A stretch of 64,000 nt of DNA from Saprospiraceae bacterium (GCA_016711125.1 JADJTQ010000008.1:62001-126000), one strand, 5' to 3'; counted from the first letter of the stretch, positions 27,420-37,495 are shown. Notes: generated by a model not told the origin, from the letters alone. Numbers and translations: made by a program.

Positions 27420-28843
27420 CTATTTGCGAGAAAAATAATAGGCAGCCAAAATATTAAGTGCCAAGCCATAAAGTCCCGCATGAATTCCCCAAAACGTATT
27501 TATGTCTAAAACAAAAGTTCCAACAGCAAATAAAAATCCAATAGACAATCCCCACATCATGCCCTTGCCGTTGATTCTTTTTACATAGATTCCCAATAAA
27601 AAAAGAGGGGCAATCTGAACCAGAATTTGCATTTTTAATTCAATTAAACCCCATAGAGTTATTTTAGGTTGCAGGGCAAACAAGACCATTAAGAACATAA
27701 TCAACCACGAAAACCTTTTACCGATCTGGGTAATCTTTTCTTCAGGGGCATTCTTAAGTATCGACTTGCCAAGAATATCTTTAGCAATAATGGAAGACAA
27801 GGATAATAAGACCGAGTCGGCGGTAGACATGATTGCTGCAAGCAGACCAAGGAGCACAAGCACTGTAAAAGCAAAAGTGAAACTTGACTGTAATCCCCAA
27901 ACCCGTAGCATTTCGGGAGCACCGCATCACTGGCGAAAGATTCCTGCCCTTGAAAATGTGGGATACTGATCACACCCAAAATAAATAGAATAAGCACCGT
28001 CAACAATGGCATAAAAACCATGGCACCTAATGACTGTCGAAGCACCTTGACTGACCGGGCAGCGTAAATACGTTGGATGACCTGAGGATAGACGGCGCCG
28101 GCCAGGCCAATCATAAATACACTGCTGGCCCAGTATATCCGAAAAGAGAGATCAGGCACCCCGATTTTCTCCGGTTCGTTTTCGATGAGCCAGTTACTGA
28201 TTCTGGTAAGTTCAATTTGATCCGGCATGACCGTAAAAAAGATCCCAATCAAGCCTACAAATAAAATGATTCCCTGAATGACATCTGTCCAGGCCACTGC
28301 CCGCATGCCTCCCAGCGATTCGTAGATGATCACGACAAATGCTAAAAATACTACACCTGCCCAATATGGTATCTCACCATTAGTTATCCCCGTGGTAATG
28401 TGCCCCATGGCAATGAGTTGGGAGAGGAGAAAGTTGACTGAGACAATCACCAAAATGATATTAGCAAGAAGAGTTAGCACCGGATGGTTAAATCGATAGT
28501 CAAACCAGTCTCCAGGTGTGATGAAATTTTGATTTCGAGAAATTTTATATAACTGAGGTGCAAAGGTGAGGTAAAAAATCACAATTGCCGTCATATAGCC
28601 CAAGACCAAAATCATCCCCATCCCTTTGTTGACTACCTCAGCCGGAGTGACCAGCATCGTGTTGGCGCTGTATTGGGTAGCGTACAATGTCAAGAGTAAA
28701 ACGAAAGATCCTAATCCTCCTCCAGCGAGGTAAAAGGCCTTAAGAGAGTTAGATTGCCTTTTTTTGTTGGCAATTAGCCCGAGACAGATCAATAGAAGCA
28801 AATAAACGATGATGCAGGATAATATAATCGTATTGTTAAGCAT
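27420..28843 (-). CDS. Sodium:solute symporter (SSS family), frameshifted
   Basis: Inner-membrane transporter of the SSS/LeuT-fold family, about 470 residues with about 13 membrane helices. The first frame covers helices 1-8: AFYLAGGGLGSFVLLLTLYATQYSANTMLVTPAEVV, YRFNHPVLTLLANIILVIVSVNFLLSQLIAMG and YESLGGMRAVAWTDVIQGIIL, the last a hallmark segment. The second frame continues FTFAFTVLVLLGLLAAIMSTADSVLLSLSSIIAKDI, which holds the other SSS signature (AAIMSTADS). The two join near 27910-27925. It is preceded on the same strand by a small membrane protein whose stop is eight bases before its ATG, a usual partner of this symporter subgroup. Nearby esterase genes suggest import of a deacylated sugar or sugar acid, by inference only. 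Confidence 0.9.
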
Positions 28844-28850
28844 CGGTTCT

Positions 28851-29093
28851 TACTCCTTCCAGTATTTATGAATAATCCAAACGGAAAATAGAGCCATTAG
28901 AAAAATGGTCATTATACAGCAAATCAGCCAAAAGGTAATCCAAAGCAAGTTGCATTGCATATTGTTCCGGCAGATACCAGGGTATTGAAAGTGCGAATAG
29001 AAACAGATAAATCAGCCAAACCCAGGTAGGAAATACTCTTTCGGGTTCGAACACCGGTTCTTGGGAATGGCTATGATGCTCTTCTGTTTTCAT
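28851..29093 (-). CDS. Small membrane partner of the symporter (DUF3311-like), frameshifted
   Basis: About 80 residues, beginning MKTEEHHSHSQEPVFEPERVFPTWVWLIYLFLFALSIPWYLPE, with one helix and a PxWxWLIY motif. A frame change near 28946 is then needed to reach a second helix LLWITFWLICCIMTIFLMAL and the basic tail HKYWKE. Two-helix proteins of this form, annotated DUF3311, often precede SSS symporters. The stop at 28851-28853 lies eight bases before the symporter ATG, which confirms the corrected frame. The uncorrected frame ends inside the space and gives no second helix. It probably assists assembly or transport of the symporter. Confidence 0.72.
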
Positions 29094-29118
29094 TTAAGTG
29101 AGACGCTTCCTTTTAGAA

Positions 29119-29214
29119 AGGGGGGGGGGGTGTCGGGGCCCCGCAAAGGGCCGCCGGGCGCGGGGGGGGGGGGGTGGGGGGTGGCGGCCCCGGGCCGGGG
29201 TCCCCCCCCCCCCG
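29119..29214. other. Second G/C homopolymer block
   Basis: About 95 bases of G and C runs inserted at the end of the esterase gene, of the same character as the block at 6.1-7.2 kb. It replaces the expected stop codon and the short intergenic space before the small membrane gene. The open frame across it encodes Gly/Pro/Arg runs only. Likely an artefact. Confidence 0.7.
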
Positions 29215-30034
29215 TTTGTATAAACCCTTCAGCAAATCTGGCTCCCATCATTCTTTGAGACTTCGAATCAAAATGCACTTTGTCTCCTTTATTATTTAAA
29301 TCTTGGGTGTTAACTACAGAGATGTTGATGCTCTGATCGGCAAAATTCTGAATGATTGAATTGATGGAATCCCACAAGAGTTGTTTTTCTCGTGGTTCGG
29401 CATAGGGTCCGAGCTGACCAATCATAATTGGTAGAGAATCATTTTGGACAGTGGTTCTAAATGTTGAAAATAATTTGCCCAGGTTGTAAGCGTAAGTCGG
29501 TATTGATAACGGATTTGCATTGCTCTCTCCCTGGTGCCACAATATGCCTTTAATCTTGCCATGTTTTTGAGCAAACCGGACCTTCTCCCTAAAATTAGTC
29601 ATTAATGCAACCTCGCGGTAGGTTGAGTCTCCCAACCATTGTTCGATTGAGCTGCCACCAACAGCACAAGGAATTAATCCTATGGAGACATCGGCAGGTA
29701 TTGAATTAAGTAATGTGTTGGCAAATGACAAGCCACAATCGAGACCAGTTCTGCTTGGTTCAAAATAGTGCAGGGGTTCTTTTGCGTAAATCCAATTTTC
29801 AGTTTTATCAATCGATAAAATTCGGCGATTACTGATTGTGTCCATTGGCTCTACCAGCCCCCGACCAGCCATGTTAGATTGGCCGGCCAAAATGAAGATC
29901 CAAAAATGATTTTTCTCCGGCAGTTGATCAACGAATTCAACTTGCGTAGGAAAGTGGACTGTGCGTTCATCTACTTCCTGTTGACAGGCAGTACCCACGA
30001 AGAGTAATAAAAGGGCTATAAATAGAAATTTCAC
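29215..30034 (-). CDS. SASA-domain SGNH carbohydrate esterase (sialate O-acetylesterase-like) lipoprotein, 3' end corrupted
   Basis: Extracytoplasmic SGNH esterase, of the group that removes acetyl groups from sialic acid or plant polysaccharides. Motifs: ILAGQSNMAGRG (block I Ser), CAVGGSSIEQW (block II Gly), ILWHQGESN (block III) and DKVHFDSKSQRMMG (the DxxH pair). I place the start at the GTG at 30034, which gives a lipoprotein leader VKFLFIALLLLFVGTAC. An open frame continues 87 codons further upstream, but it overlaps the true 3' end of the serine hydrolase gene. The C-terminus after FAEGFIQT runs into the G/C block at 29119-29214, so the last residues and stop are lost. Likely in one transcript with the serine hydrolase, small membrane protein and symporter. 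Confidence 0.85.
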
Positions 30035-30224
30035 TTCCCTCCGGAATCTGGCTTCAATTATTGATTGATATTTGCAGGTATGTTTTAAGTTGGTTGTTCG
30101 CATTCGCAGATATATTCTTAGTAATTTTATAGATATTTTAATTTGAACAATCAAAGATTTATCGCACTGAATCGATTTTTCAGGCATCACTTTGATCGAT
30201 TTTTCGGCTTTGCTAAAGCACCTT

Positions 30225-31791
30225 TTATTCAGAATGATCCTTCTCCTGTAAATACACATCCAGCTGCTGCACCTTGCTTCTTTTTCGGGTGTCATTGTAA
30301 AAAACTACGATGATATCTTTCTTTTTCACATTCGATAACAAAATGACCCCGCAACTGATTTTCGGGACTTGACCTCATTTATTTTTATTAAATTTCCAGC
30401 ATCACTGAAAATTTTGCCGTTGACTTTTTCGAATTTCCAGACTTTCATCCAAAAGAAATTTTCTGCAAATAGTTCAGTAGCTATCGGTTCGTGCCAGTCT
30501 GGTAGAACCTCCATTATTCTCTCTTTGGTTTTTTCCAGCAGGGGGAATTGAAGGGAGGGCTCTTGGTTTTAATTCGGCTAAGGTCAATAGAGTCTCAAGA
30601 CCGGGCATTGGCCGCGCTTGGGGCTCCATAGGTGCGGTTGCTAAACGAAATAACTCCTACCCCGTATTCCGGATAAATACGCCACTCACTGCCATAACCT
30701 GGTAGTCCGCCACTGTGTGAAACCCGGATGATGCCCGAGCAATCTTGTCGCCACCCTAATCCGTACCCATATCCTGTAGTCACGGCACAGGTGTCCCCCC
30801 TGAGATTCGTGGCATCTGAAAATAAGCCATTGAATCGCCAGGGCTGATGCATTTCACGGATACTTGACCTTTTTACTGGTCCAGCATCAGGTGCATTCCT
30901 GGGAGGCCAGGCATTCAAGTGCAAGGACACATATTTGGCAAAATCTTCTAACGAACAAAGCATGCCACCCATAGCCCCATAGGACCCATCTGATAATAGT
31001 GGTTCTTTTTTCCATTGTTCATCTTCCCATCGATAACCCTGAGCTAGCAGCGATAAAGGCACTTCTTCATAATCGTAGAAGGAATTTAGCATGCCCAGTG
31101 GTATTAAAATGTTGTCTCTGATGTATTTTTGGTAGGGCATAGCACTCACATTGGTAATTATTTTCCCAAGCAGAGCATATCCCAGATTGCTGTACTCAAA
31201 TGTTACACCAGGTACATTGGATAGCGAAAGTCCCTCACTGATCAATGCCAACAGTTCATTATCCGTATCCGCTAGCTGCCGGTCACCCCATGGATTATCT
31301 TCGGGAAATCCGGCCGACATGGTCATTAGATGTTTAATCGTTATTGCTGGAGCATCATCAGTTAATGGTATTACCTTTTCAAATTCCGGGATGTATTTGG
31401 TCACTGGATCACTCAATTGCAGTTTTCCAGCATCCCTTAGATGAAGAATAGCCATTGCGGTGAAACTTTTGCTCATGGATGCTATCCGGTAGACCGTCTT
31501 AAGAGATGATGCCGTATTATTTTCAAGATTGGCGAGTCCGGTACTTCCGGAAAATACCAGTTCATCACCTATCACTACTCCATAGGTAATCGAAGGAAAT
31601 TTATTGTTCTCGGCATACTCCTTATAGATCTGAGCTATGACAGGAAAAGCCTCCTGTGTCTTGGAGCTTACTCGCTGATCCGCAAATGTGGGTGATATAT
31701 ATTCAGAGGTCGTTTGGTTGCTCTTGTCGGATTGCCCATGACAATTAATAATTATGGTTAAATTAATTACAATAAGCGCAAGTTTTTTCAT
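30225..31791 (-). CDS. Secreted serine hydrolase (beta-lactamase/CubicO family) with C-terminal domain, frameshifted
   Basis: Exported serine hydrolase of the class C beta-lactamase fold. The start at 31791 gives the leader MKKLALIVINLTIIINCHGQ. SxxK appears in RIASMSKSFTAMAIL, YxN in FEYSNLGYALLG, and the third motif in VSHSGGLPGYGS. The main frame ends at 30595, but a C-terminal domain continues in other frames: LETLLTLAELKPRALPSIP, then LLEKTKERIMEVLPDWHEPIATELFAENFF and KVNGKIFSDAGNLIKINEV, then GHFVIECEKKKDIIVVFYND to the stop at 30225. At least three frame changes (about 30595, 30545 and 30365) are needed. Domain order and length, about 520 residues, match intact relatives. Probably an esterase or peptidase; the adjacent esterase and symporter suggest a shared substrate, by inference. 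Confidence 0.82.
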
Positions 31792-31918
31792 GAGCAGTTT
31801 AGGTTGTGTCAATTGAAAAAGTCTTTTTTTATATCTGGTATTTCGTCGTGATGTGACGGCCGAACAATTTAGCCCGGTTGGCATCATCATCACATGTTCT
31901 GGGCATACCACTCCTTCC

Positions 31919-32086
31919 TTATTCAGGTGATTTCATCTTTGCTTTTTCCAAAATTTCGATTTGATTTGGGTTAACTGATTCTTTTTTATATTCCTCTCCA
32001 TATTTTGAATAATCAGAGTCTTGAGATAGAACTAGACTGGGAGCAACTAAGAAAAGGAATAATAAATTCAAAAAGTTTCTTCTCAT
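31919..32086 (-). CDS. Small secreted protein of 55 residues
   Basis: A complete short frame with an export signal (MRRNFLNLLFLFLVAPSLVL, then SQD) and a mature part of about 33 charged residues (SDYSKYGEEYKKESVNPNQI, ILEKAKMKSPE). It lies 127 bases upstream of the serine hydrolase on the same strand. I recognise no family. It may be a real small exported peptide, or the start of a longer gene broken by an indel, since many neighbours are. Confidence 0.4.
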   Translation of the reverse strand: MRRNFLNLLFLFLVAPSLVLSQDSDYSKYGEEYKKESVNPNQIEILEKAKMKSPE

Positions 32087-32409
32087 ATTAACATTTTACT
32101 GAAATATCTACATTGAATTTCTTGAACCGCGTCATTCCATTGCATGAAGAAAGGCGCCTCATTTGCGGCCAATTTGGTTTAACGCTGTGTTTGAGTTGCT
32201 AAGTTCTTAACCTTGCTTTTGTCAATAAATTCAAAGTATCAGGCCTTACCAACAAGTCCATAAATGTTGATTCTGCTTTTCTTCCTTTTTAAATATGATG
32301 AACACATCCCAATTCCGCATAGTCATTGAACAGGGAGAGATCCTTGCCCTCTGTCTTTCCACTAAAATTAAGAACTGCAATTTCGGGGCACATCTGATTA
32401 CATTCTTTT
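32087..32409. other. Intergenic, nothing recognised
   Basis: AT-rich space between the small secreted frame and the enolase-superfamily gene. No open frame, palindrome or repeat that I can support. Confidence 0.4.
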
Positions 32410-33792
32410 TCAATCAAAGAAATTTTTGTCTTCTTCGGCCAAATATTTTTTTGCTTCATTCACAATAAAATCAACCCCTAATCCCGGTCTATCCCATACT
32501 TCAATGTGCCCGTCTTTTACAATCGGATCAGGTAGTCCATCAATAATATCATACCACCATTCAGGGTTTCCAATCGAATATTCAAAAGCGATGAAGTTCT
32601 GAGGCATCACTGCCCCTACGTGCACCTGCGCTGCATTGCAAATCAGTCCGTTCCCAATACCATGAGGTGCCATTTGAATTCCATGTAGATCGGCAAACTC
32701 GGCTATCCATTTTAACTCGGCTAATCCGCCCACATCGGCCACATCCGGTCCGATGACCCGAACAGCATTTTTCTCGATCAGCTCCCGGAAATTTTGTCGC
32801 AAATAAATTTGTTCGCCTGTATGAATCGGCACTGTTGTGCTTCTGGTTAATTCAAGGTAATCATCGGCCATTACATAAGGGCGGTAGTCCCCGGTAAGGA
32901 GATCTTCCATCCACATCGGGTTATAAGGTTCTAATGCTTTGCACAGTCTTATCGCATCAGATAGCATAAAACCGGGCCCGCAATCTAACGCTAAACCAAT
33001 CTCATCGCCCAGTACTTTTTTCATTGCTTCCACGCAGGCAATAATTCTTTTTAATCCTTGTTCTGTAATAGGTCCACGATTGGCATGGGGTTGGTTGTTT
33101 GGACCTGCTGGATCGCCGTAGAAAAAATTGGGCGCCTGTGCGCCCATTGAACTATGAAACACAATCGGCATCTTGATAATGGTAAACTTTTCTTTCGCAG
33201 CCTTCATCCGGGAAACCGTTTCGGAATAATCCGCTGGTTCAATCCCGGTATCAGAAGCCCGCGCTGGACTCCTTCTTGCAACTCCGCCATTATAAATGCG
33301 TACGCGGTCGCGTACCTTCCCTCCAAGTAATTTATAAACCGGCAAATCGGCTGCTTTTCCAGCTATGTCCCAGAGGGCCATTTCGATTGCGCTAACTGCG
33401 CTCCCCCATGGTTTGAAACCGCCCATGCGTCTGATTTTCATCATGCACCTTTCAACGTTTGTTGGATCTTCGCCAATCAAATAGTCTTTATAAAAAAGTA
33501 CATAGGGCTTAAGATAAGACTTAGCGATCTCACCTTGCCCATATCCGCTAATACCTTCGTTGGTAGTGATTCGAACCACGGGGCTGCGACCAATAATTGC
33601 ACACTTCAGGTCTGTGATAGTTAGCACTCCTTTTACAGGAGCCATCCCTTTTTCATATGAAGACACCATATTAGTGGCTGCATGTGCCTTTTTGCTACCA
33701 AATAGACCTAGAAGTCCGGATGCCGACCCTATACCGAGCATTTTAATTGTGTTTCTACGCTGACTAGCAAAATTGTTCTCTTCTTTTGCCAT
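32410..33792 (-). CDS. Tat-exported mandelate racemase/muconate lactonizing enzyme family protein, copy 2
   Basis: Enolase-superfamily enzyme of 460 residues, expected to abstract a proton next to a carboxylate, for example as a sugar-acid dehydratase or racemase. The leader has a Tat-like pattern (QRRNTIKMLGIGSASGLLGL). Metal-binding and catalytic segments are ALDCGPGFMLSDAIRL (Asp), WMEDLLTGDYRP (Glu), IGPDVADVGGLAEL (Asp) and IHTGEQIYLRQNF, with a Lys candidate in FTIIKMPIVF. The capping domain begins TDLKCAIIGRSPVVRITTNEG. It lies 62 bases downstream of a close paralogue on the same strand with nearly identical core segments, clearly a tandem duplication. Export suggests it works in the periplasm on imported sugar acids. 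Substrate unknown. Confidence 0.92.
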   Translation of the reverse strand: MAKEENNFASQRRNTIKMLGIGSASGLLGLFGSKKAHAATNMVSSYEKGMAPVKGVLTITDLKCAIIGRSPVVRITTNEGISGYGQGEIAKSYLKPYVLFYKDYLIGEDPTNVERCMMKIRRMGGFKPWGSAVSAIEMALWDIAGKAADLPVYKLLGGKVRDRVRIYNGGVARRSPARASDTGIEPADYSETVSRMKAAKEKFTIIKMPIVFHSSMGAQAPNFFYGDPAGPNNQPHANRGPITEQGLKRIIACVEAMKKVLGDEIGLALDCGPGFMLSDAIRLCKALEPYNPMWMEDLLTGDYRPYVMADDYLELTRSTTVPIHTGEQIYLRQNFRELIEKNAVRVIGPDVADVGGLAELKWIAEFADLHGIQMAPHGIGNGLICNAAQVHVGAVMPQNFIAFEYSIGNPEWWYDIIDGLPDPIVKDGHIEVWDRPGLGVDFIVNEAKKYLAEEDKNFFD

Positions 33793-33854
33793 AATTAGTT
33801 GAAGTTATTGATGATCAATGAATTGATTAGTTTCCACTTGTTAAATAGAATTTC

Positions 33855-35237
33855 TTAGTCAAAAAACATTTTGTCCTCTTCATTTAAATATTTCTTTGCT
33901 TCGTTTACGATAAAATCAACACCTAATCCTGGTCTATCCCAGACTTCAATGTGACCGTCTTTTACAATGTCTTTCGGCATACCAGTAATGATATCATACC
34001 ACCACTCAGGCAAGGCAACCGAGTATTCAAAGGCAATGAAGTTTTGTGGCATAGTAGCCGCCACATTTACTTGCGCAGCGTTACCAATCAGTCCATCGAA
34101 TATTCCATGCGGCGCCATTTGAATTCCATGTAAATCAGCAAACTCAGCAATCCATTTTATTTCGGCCATACCACCTACATCGGCTACATCAGGGCCTATA
34201 ACCCGTATCGCATTTCGTTCAATTAATTCACGAAAATTTTGCCGCAAATAAATTTGCTCGCCTGTATGAATGGGCACCGTTGTACTTCGGGTTAGTTCCA
34301 GGTAATCATCGGCCAATACATAAGGACGGTAATCTCCGGTAAGAAGATCTTCCATCCACATCAGATTATAAGGTTCTAGTGATTTGCAAAGTCTTATGGC
34401 ATCCGACAACATAAACCTTGGCCCACAATCTATGGCTAAGCCAATCTCATCGCCTAATACTTTTTTCATTGCCTCCACGCAGGCAATAATTCTTTTTAAT
34501 CCTTGTTCTGTTAATGGGCCACGATTAGCGTGTGGTTGGTTTCCTGGACCAGCCGGATCACCATAGAAAAAATTAGGTGCATCATTGGCCATTTTACTAT
34601 GGAAACCAATAGGCATTTTTATAATCGTAAAACCTTCTTTCGCAGATTTCACTTTAGCTACAGCATCTGCATAATCTGCTGGTTCAATGCCTGCGGTTTG
34701 CCGATACTGCGCAACCGCGGTAGTGTAAACCCGAACGCGATCACGCACCTTGCCACCAAGTAATTTGTAAACAGGAAGAGAAGCGGCTTTGCCCGCAATA
34801 TCCCATAGTGCCATTTCAATGATACTTACAGCACTGCCATAAGGTTTAAAACTGCCCATGCGCCTGATCTTCATCATGCATCGCTCAACATTGGTTGGGT
34901 CTTCACCAATTAAATAGTCTTTATGAAAAAGTACAAAAGGTTTAAGATAAGCCTTGGTACTTTCTGCTTGTCCATAGCCACTAATACCCTCGTTTGTTGT
35001 AATGCGAACCACTGGGCTTCCGCCAATTATAGCACACTTCAGGTCTGTGATCTTGATTTCAGGTTTTGTAGCATATTTAGCCTGAGTTGACCCTAGTTCA
35101 GAAAATATTCCTGCATACGGATTTGAAGCTAATAAACCCGCACCTAAACCGCCAATTGAAGCTTTTTTCAGAAAACCCCTTCGGTTCGATGAACTATCTT
35201 GTTTTCTCATTTTACTCAAATTTGACATTTCTTTCAT
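33855..35237 (-). CDS. Tat-exported mandelate racemase/muconate lactonizing enzyme family protein, copy 1
   Basis: Upstream member of the tandem pair, also 460 residues. The leader is SSSNRRGFLKKASIGGLGAG, a twin-arginine signal. Core motifs are preserved: AIDCGPRFMLSDAIRLCKSL (metal Asp), WMEDLLTGDYRP (Glu), VIGPDVADVGGMAEIKWIAE (Asp), HTGEQIYLRQNF and FTIIKMPIGF with its Lys. It differs from copy 2 mainly in the leader, in the loop VYTTAVAQYRQTAGIEPADY (copy 2 has GGVARRSPARASDTGIEPAD) and in HGIFDGLIGNAAQVNVAATM (copy 2 HGIGNGLICNAAQVHVGAVM). These loops are near the active site, so the pair may act on different substrates. Both frames are intact, in contrast to many neighbours. Confidence 0.93.
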   Translation of the reverse strand: MKEMSNLSKMRKQDSSSNRRGFLKKASIGGLGAGLLASNPYAGIFSELGSTQAKYATKPEIKITDLKCAIIGGSPVVRITTNEGISGYGQAESTKAYLKPFVLFHKDYLIGEDPTNVERCMMKIRRMGSFKPYGSAVSIIEMALWDIAGKAASLPVYKLLGGKVRDRVRVYTTAVAQYRQTAGIEPADYADAVAKVKSAKEGFTIIKMPIGFHSKMANDAPNFFYGDPAGPGNQPHANRGPLTEQGLKRIIACVEAMKKVLGDEIGLAIDCGPRFMLSDAIRLCKSLEPYNLMWMEDLLTGDYRPYVLADDYLELTRSTTVPIHTGEQIYLRQNFRELIERNAIRVIGPDVADVGGMAEIKWIAEFADLHGIQMAPHGIFDGLIGNAAQVNVAATMPQNFIAFEYSVALPEWWYDIITGMPKDIVKDGHIEVWDRPGLGVDFIVNEAKKYLNEEDKMFFD

Positions 35238-35384
35238 AATTCATAATCATAAATATTTAAAATTCAGTTCTATTTACCGTGTATCGCACCATACGGGATA
35301 TACAGGTCAAGTGAACCATGTGTGCCGGATGAAAGTGAGCAAAGCAAACAAGTTGCTCCAAATCGAATCCTTTGTGGTTAAATT

Positions 35385-36040
35385 TACTTCTATTTCTTAG
35401 TTTTTTAAGCATTAATTCTCCTTTGATATCTATTCGATGAGCAGTGTGGACCAGGCGATCTAAAAGGGCATCAGCTATGGTCTGTTCGCCTATGATTTCA
35501 TGCCTGCTTCTATTGGAAGTTGAGAAGCAATTAAAGTTGTTTTTCCATGTCTTTCCCTCGATGATTTCCATAAAGGAGTGCCTATTGATGTTGTCCAGCC
35601 TTTCAGGCCAAAGTCGTCAAGTATAAGTGAATTTTGCTTTTCGAGTTTATTTATTTGCTTTACATAAGAACCCTAGCTTTTGACTTTTTGAGCTTTGAAA
35701 ATAATTTGGACTTATTAAACTACATGACCTTATCGTCCAAGGTTCAGGCTTAATAGCCTATGGCCGATGCAATATAGTCTGTACCTGCACCTATCTTCCT
35801 GTCAGGTGTATGTTATCTTTAAGCTTTACAAAGTCACCACGGTTAAAACGTCGATCTTCCTAGTTGGATCATAATCGATATTCTCCATTACCGTACTATA
35901 CTTTAACTTGGCCGATTTGGTAAATCGTTCTATTTTCGGTTCTGCCAGTCATCCAATTCCGACTGCGTCAGATAAGCAATCAGTTTGTCATTGGTGCAAA
36001 TTAATGCTCCGCGGTGATAAACTGGTGTTAAAGGCCCTGA
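35385..36040 (-). pseudogene. istB: IS21-family IstB helper ATPase, fossil
   Basis: Pieces of an IstB protein appear in order across three frames with several stops. They are LIAYLTQSELDDWQNRKIER, then FTKSAKLKYSTVMENIDYDP, then a remnant of the Walker A region (DNIHLTG, with YIASAI downstream), then LEKQNSLILDDFGLK (Walker B), RHGKTTLIASQLPIE, and finally HEIIGEQTIADALLDRLVHT followed by AHRIDIKGELMLKKLRN. These match the IstB order expected for Bacteroidota IS21 elements. The number of lesions far exceeds that of neighbours, so this is a genuine fossil. No IstA or terminal repeats are recognisable. It marks the left side of a region of foreign DNA. Confidence 0.82.
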
Positions 36041-36074
36041 GTTTACCATAGAGCGATCAGCAATTCATTATCGA

Positions 36075-36140
36075 TCTCTCAGTACCAAAGAGTTTTTTAA
36101 AGCCGATGGCAGTAAAGGGATTGATATATTTGTCTATCAT
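36075..36140 (-). pseudogene. Fragment of Rpn/PDDEXK-nuclease transposase-like protein
   Basis: From an ATG at 36140 the frame reads MIDKYINPFTAIGFKKLFGT and then ends within a few codons. This is the standard opening of Rpn-family recombination-promoting nucleases (KYxxPFTDFGFKKxFG). Nothing of the nuclease core follows. It lies directly upstream of the IstB fossil, so two mobile-element scraps sit side by side. Confidence 0.6.
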
Positions 36141-36315
36141 AGTTTTCAGTGAGTTTTATAAAAATTTAAAGAGGGATAGACTGTAATTTTACGGGCTACT
36201 AAATAGTTGGACGCGCAGAGTGCTCTCAACGGCAGTCGTTAACTTTATCAATGGCGCTCGGTAGCCTTTTCACCCGACCCAGCCTCGGCGACTTCACGCA
36301 ATCAGGACTATGACC

Positions 36316-37495
36316 ATGAGATCCACCCTCACCCACCTAACCACCTATTACTCGCGCCACTGGCTCCGTTGCATGCTCAGCCGCCTGCTGTGAATGATCT
36401 GCCTTTTCCGGACGGCATCAATTATGTACGAATCGAACGCAGCGATTCGGACAAGTACAAGTTCCTGCACGACCCGGCCATCGAAGTTCACAAGGGGGAG
36501 CTTTTTGCCGCATGGTATAACTGTCCTGATCAGGAAATCGTTGGCGAGTAGCTCATCCGCGGCCGCCGCTCGAAGGACGGCGGAAAGACTTGGAGCGAGT
36601 TGGAAGTGATTGCCTCAGACACCAGCGGTGATGGCACCTACTATGTGCCTGCCCAGTTGCTCTCTCAGCAGGAAGTACTCAACGCCTTCGTCGGCACCAT
36701 GAAGGGCGGGCATGACCTCATAAAGACCTGTGAGGTGAATGTGCTGGACGAAGCGACGAGCCGCTGGAAACCAGGTGGGGGAGATTGCGGACCTCTTTCT
36801 TCCGAATTGCCGGCCCATCAAAATGGCCGACGGCAACTGGATCATGGCGGGCCGGGCTGCGAGCCACTTCGGCGTGAAGCCCATCATCCCGGCCGTGGCC
36901 ATCAGTAAGGGGAATGATCTGATGGGCCGCTGGACCGTGGTCCCGCTCCCGTAGGAAGGGCTCCAGGAGGAAGAGAAGCCACACACATACCCTGAGACGA
37001 CAGTTTGGATAGAAGGCAGCAATGTGGTCGCCCTGACCCGCAGCAAAAGCCTACTGCCTTTCGTCTATGAGAGCAAGGACTATGGTCGCACCTGGAGCGT
37101 TCCGTCGGCCTTCGAGGGTCGGAACGGGAAGCGACTCCATGCGGCTGATTCGAAACTTTATGCCGGCCACCTCTCCACGGGAGAGCGGCTATGTGGTCTA
37201 TAGTAAGGCCACCAAAGATGAAGAGGGGCGAACTTGCGGGCGCGGAGATCTGATGATAGGGATCAGCCCCCCCGGCAAAATTGAAGAGTGCTGCACACCT
37301 GAGAATATCTGGCGGGTACAGGACCGAAACGACCCTGCCGTGCCCGCTTCCCCAGGCGTCAAAGCTTTCCACTATCCTAGTGCCGTCGAGCATGAGAGGC
37401 GCCTCTTCGTGATATACACCGTCGGCGATACACCGCTTCGTCAATGTGAGCTAGCGATCATCCCAATCGCGTCGCTACAACTCAAGAACCGCTGA
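36316..37495 (+). pseudogene. BNR-type sialidase-like gene of foreign composition, broken
   Basis: A GC-rich gene unlike its surroundings. The leader starts at 36316 (MRSTLTHLTT) and, with one base corrected, ends LLLAPLAPLHAQPPA, a form I associate with Verrucomicrobiota/Planctomycetota exported proteins. The mature part has FLHDPAIEVHKGELFAAWYN, RRSKDGGKTWSELEV (Asp box), YYVPAQLLS, ADGNWIMAGRAA, ESKDYGRTWSVPS (Asp box) and SPGVKAFHYPSAVEHERRLFVIYT, the pattern of the sialidase_2/BNR group. It is interrupted by a TAG at 36549-36551, another TAG near 36952, and several frame changes (about 36340, 36770, 37080 and 37140). GC content is far above the flanking genes. Either a decayed transferred gene or a misjoined contig piece. 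Confidence 0.72.

Noticed and set aside
29090..30295. Esterase gene starting at 30295
   Set aside because: The first 87 codons overlap the true 3' end of the serine hydrolase in another frame; the GTG at 30034 opens a proper lipoprotein leader.
36615..37444. Minus-strand open frames in the GC-rich segment
   Set aside because: High GC removes stop codons by chance; the plus strand holds recognisable sialidase motifs.
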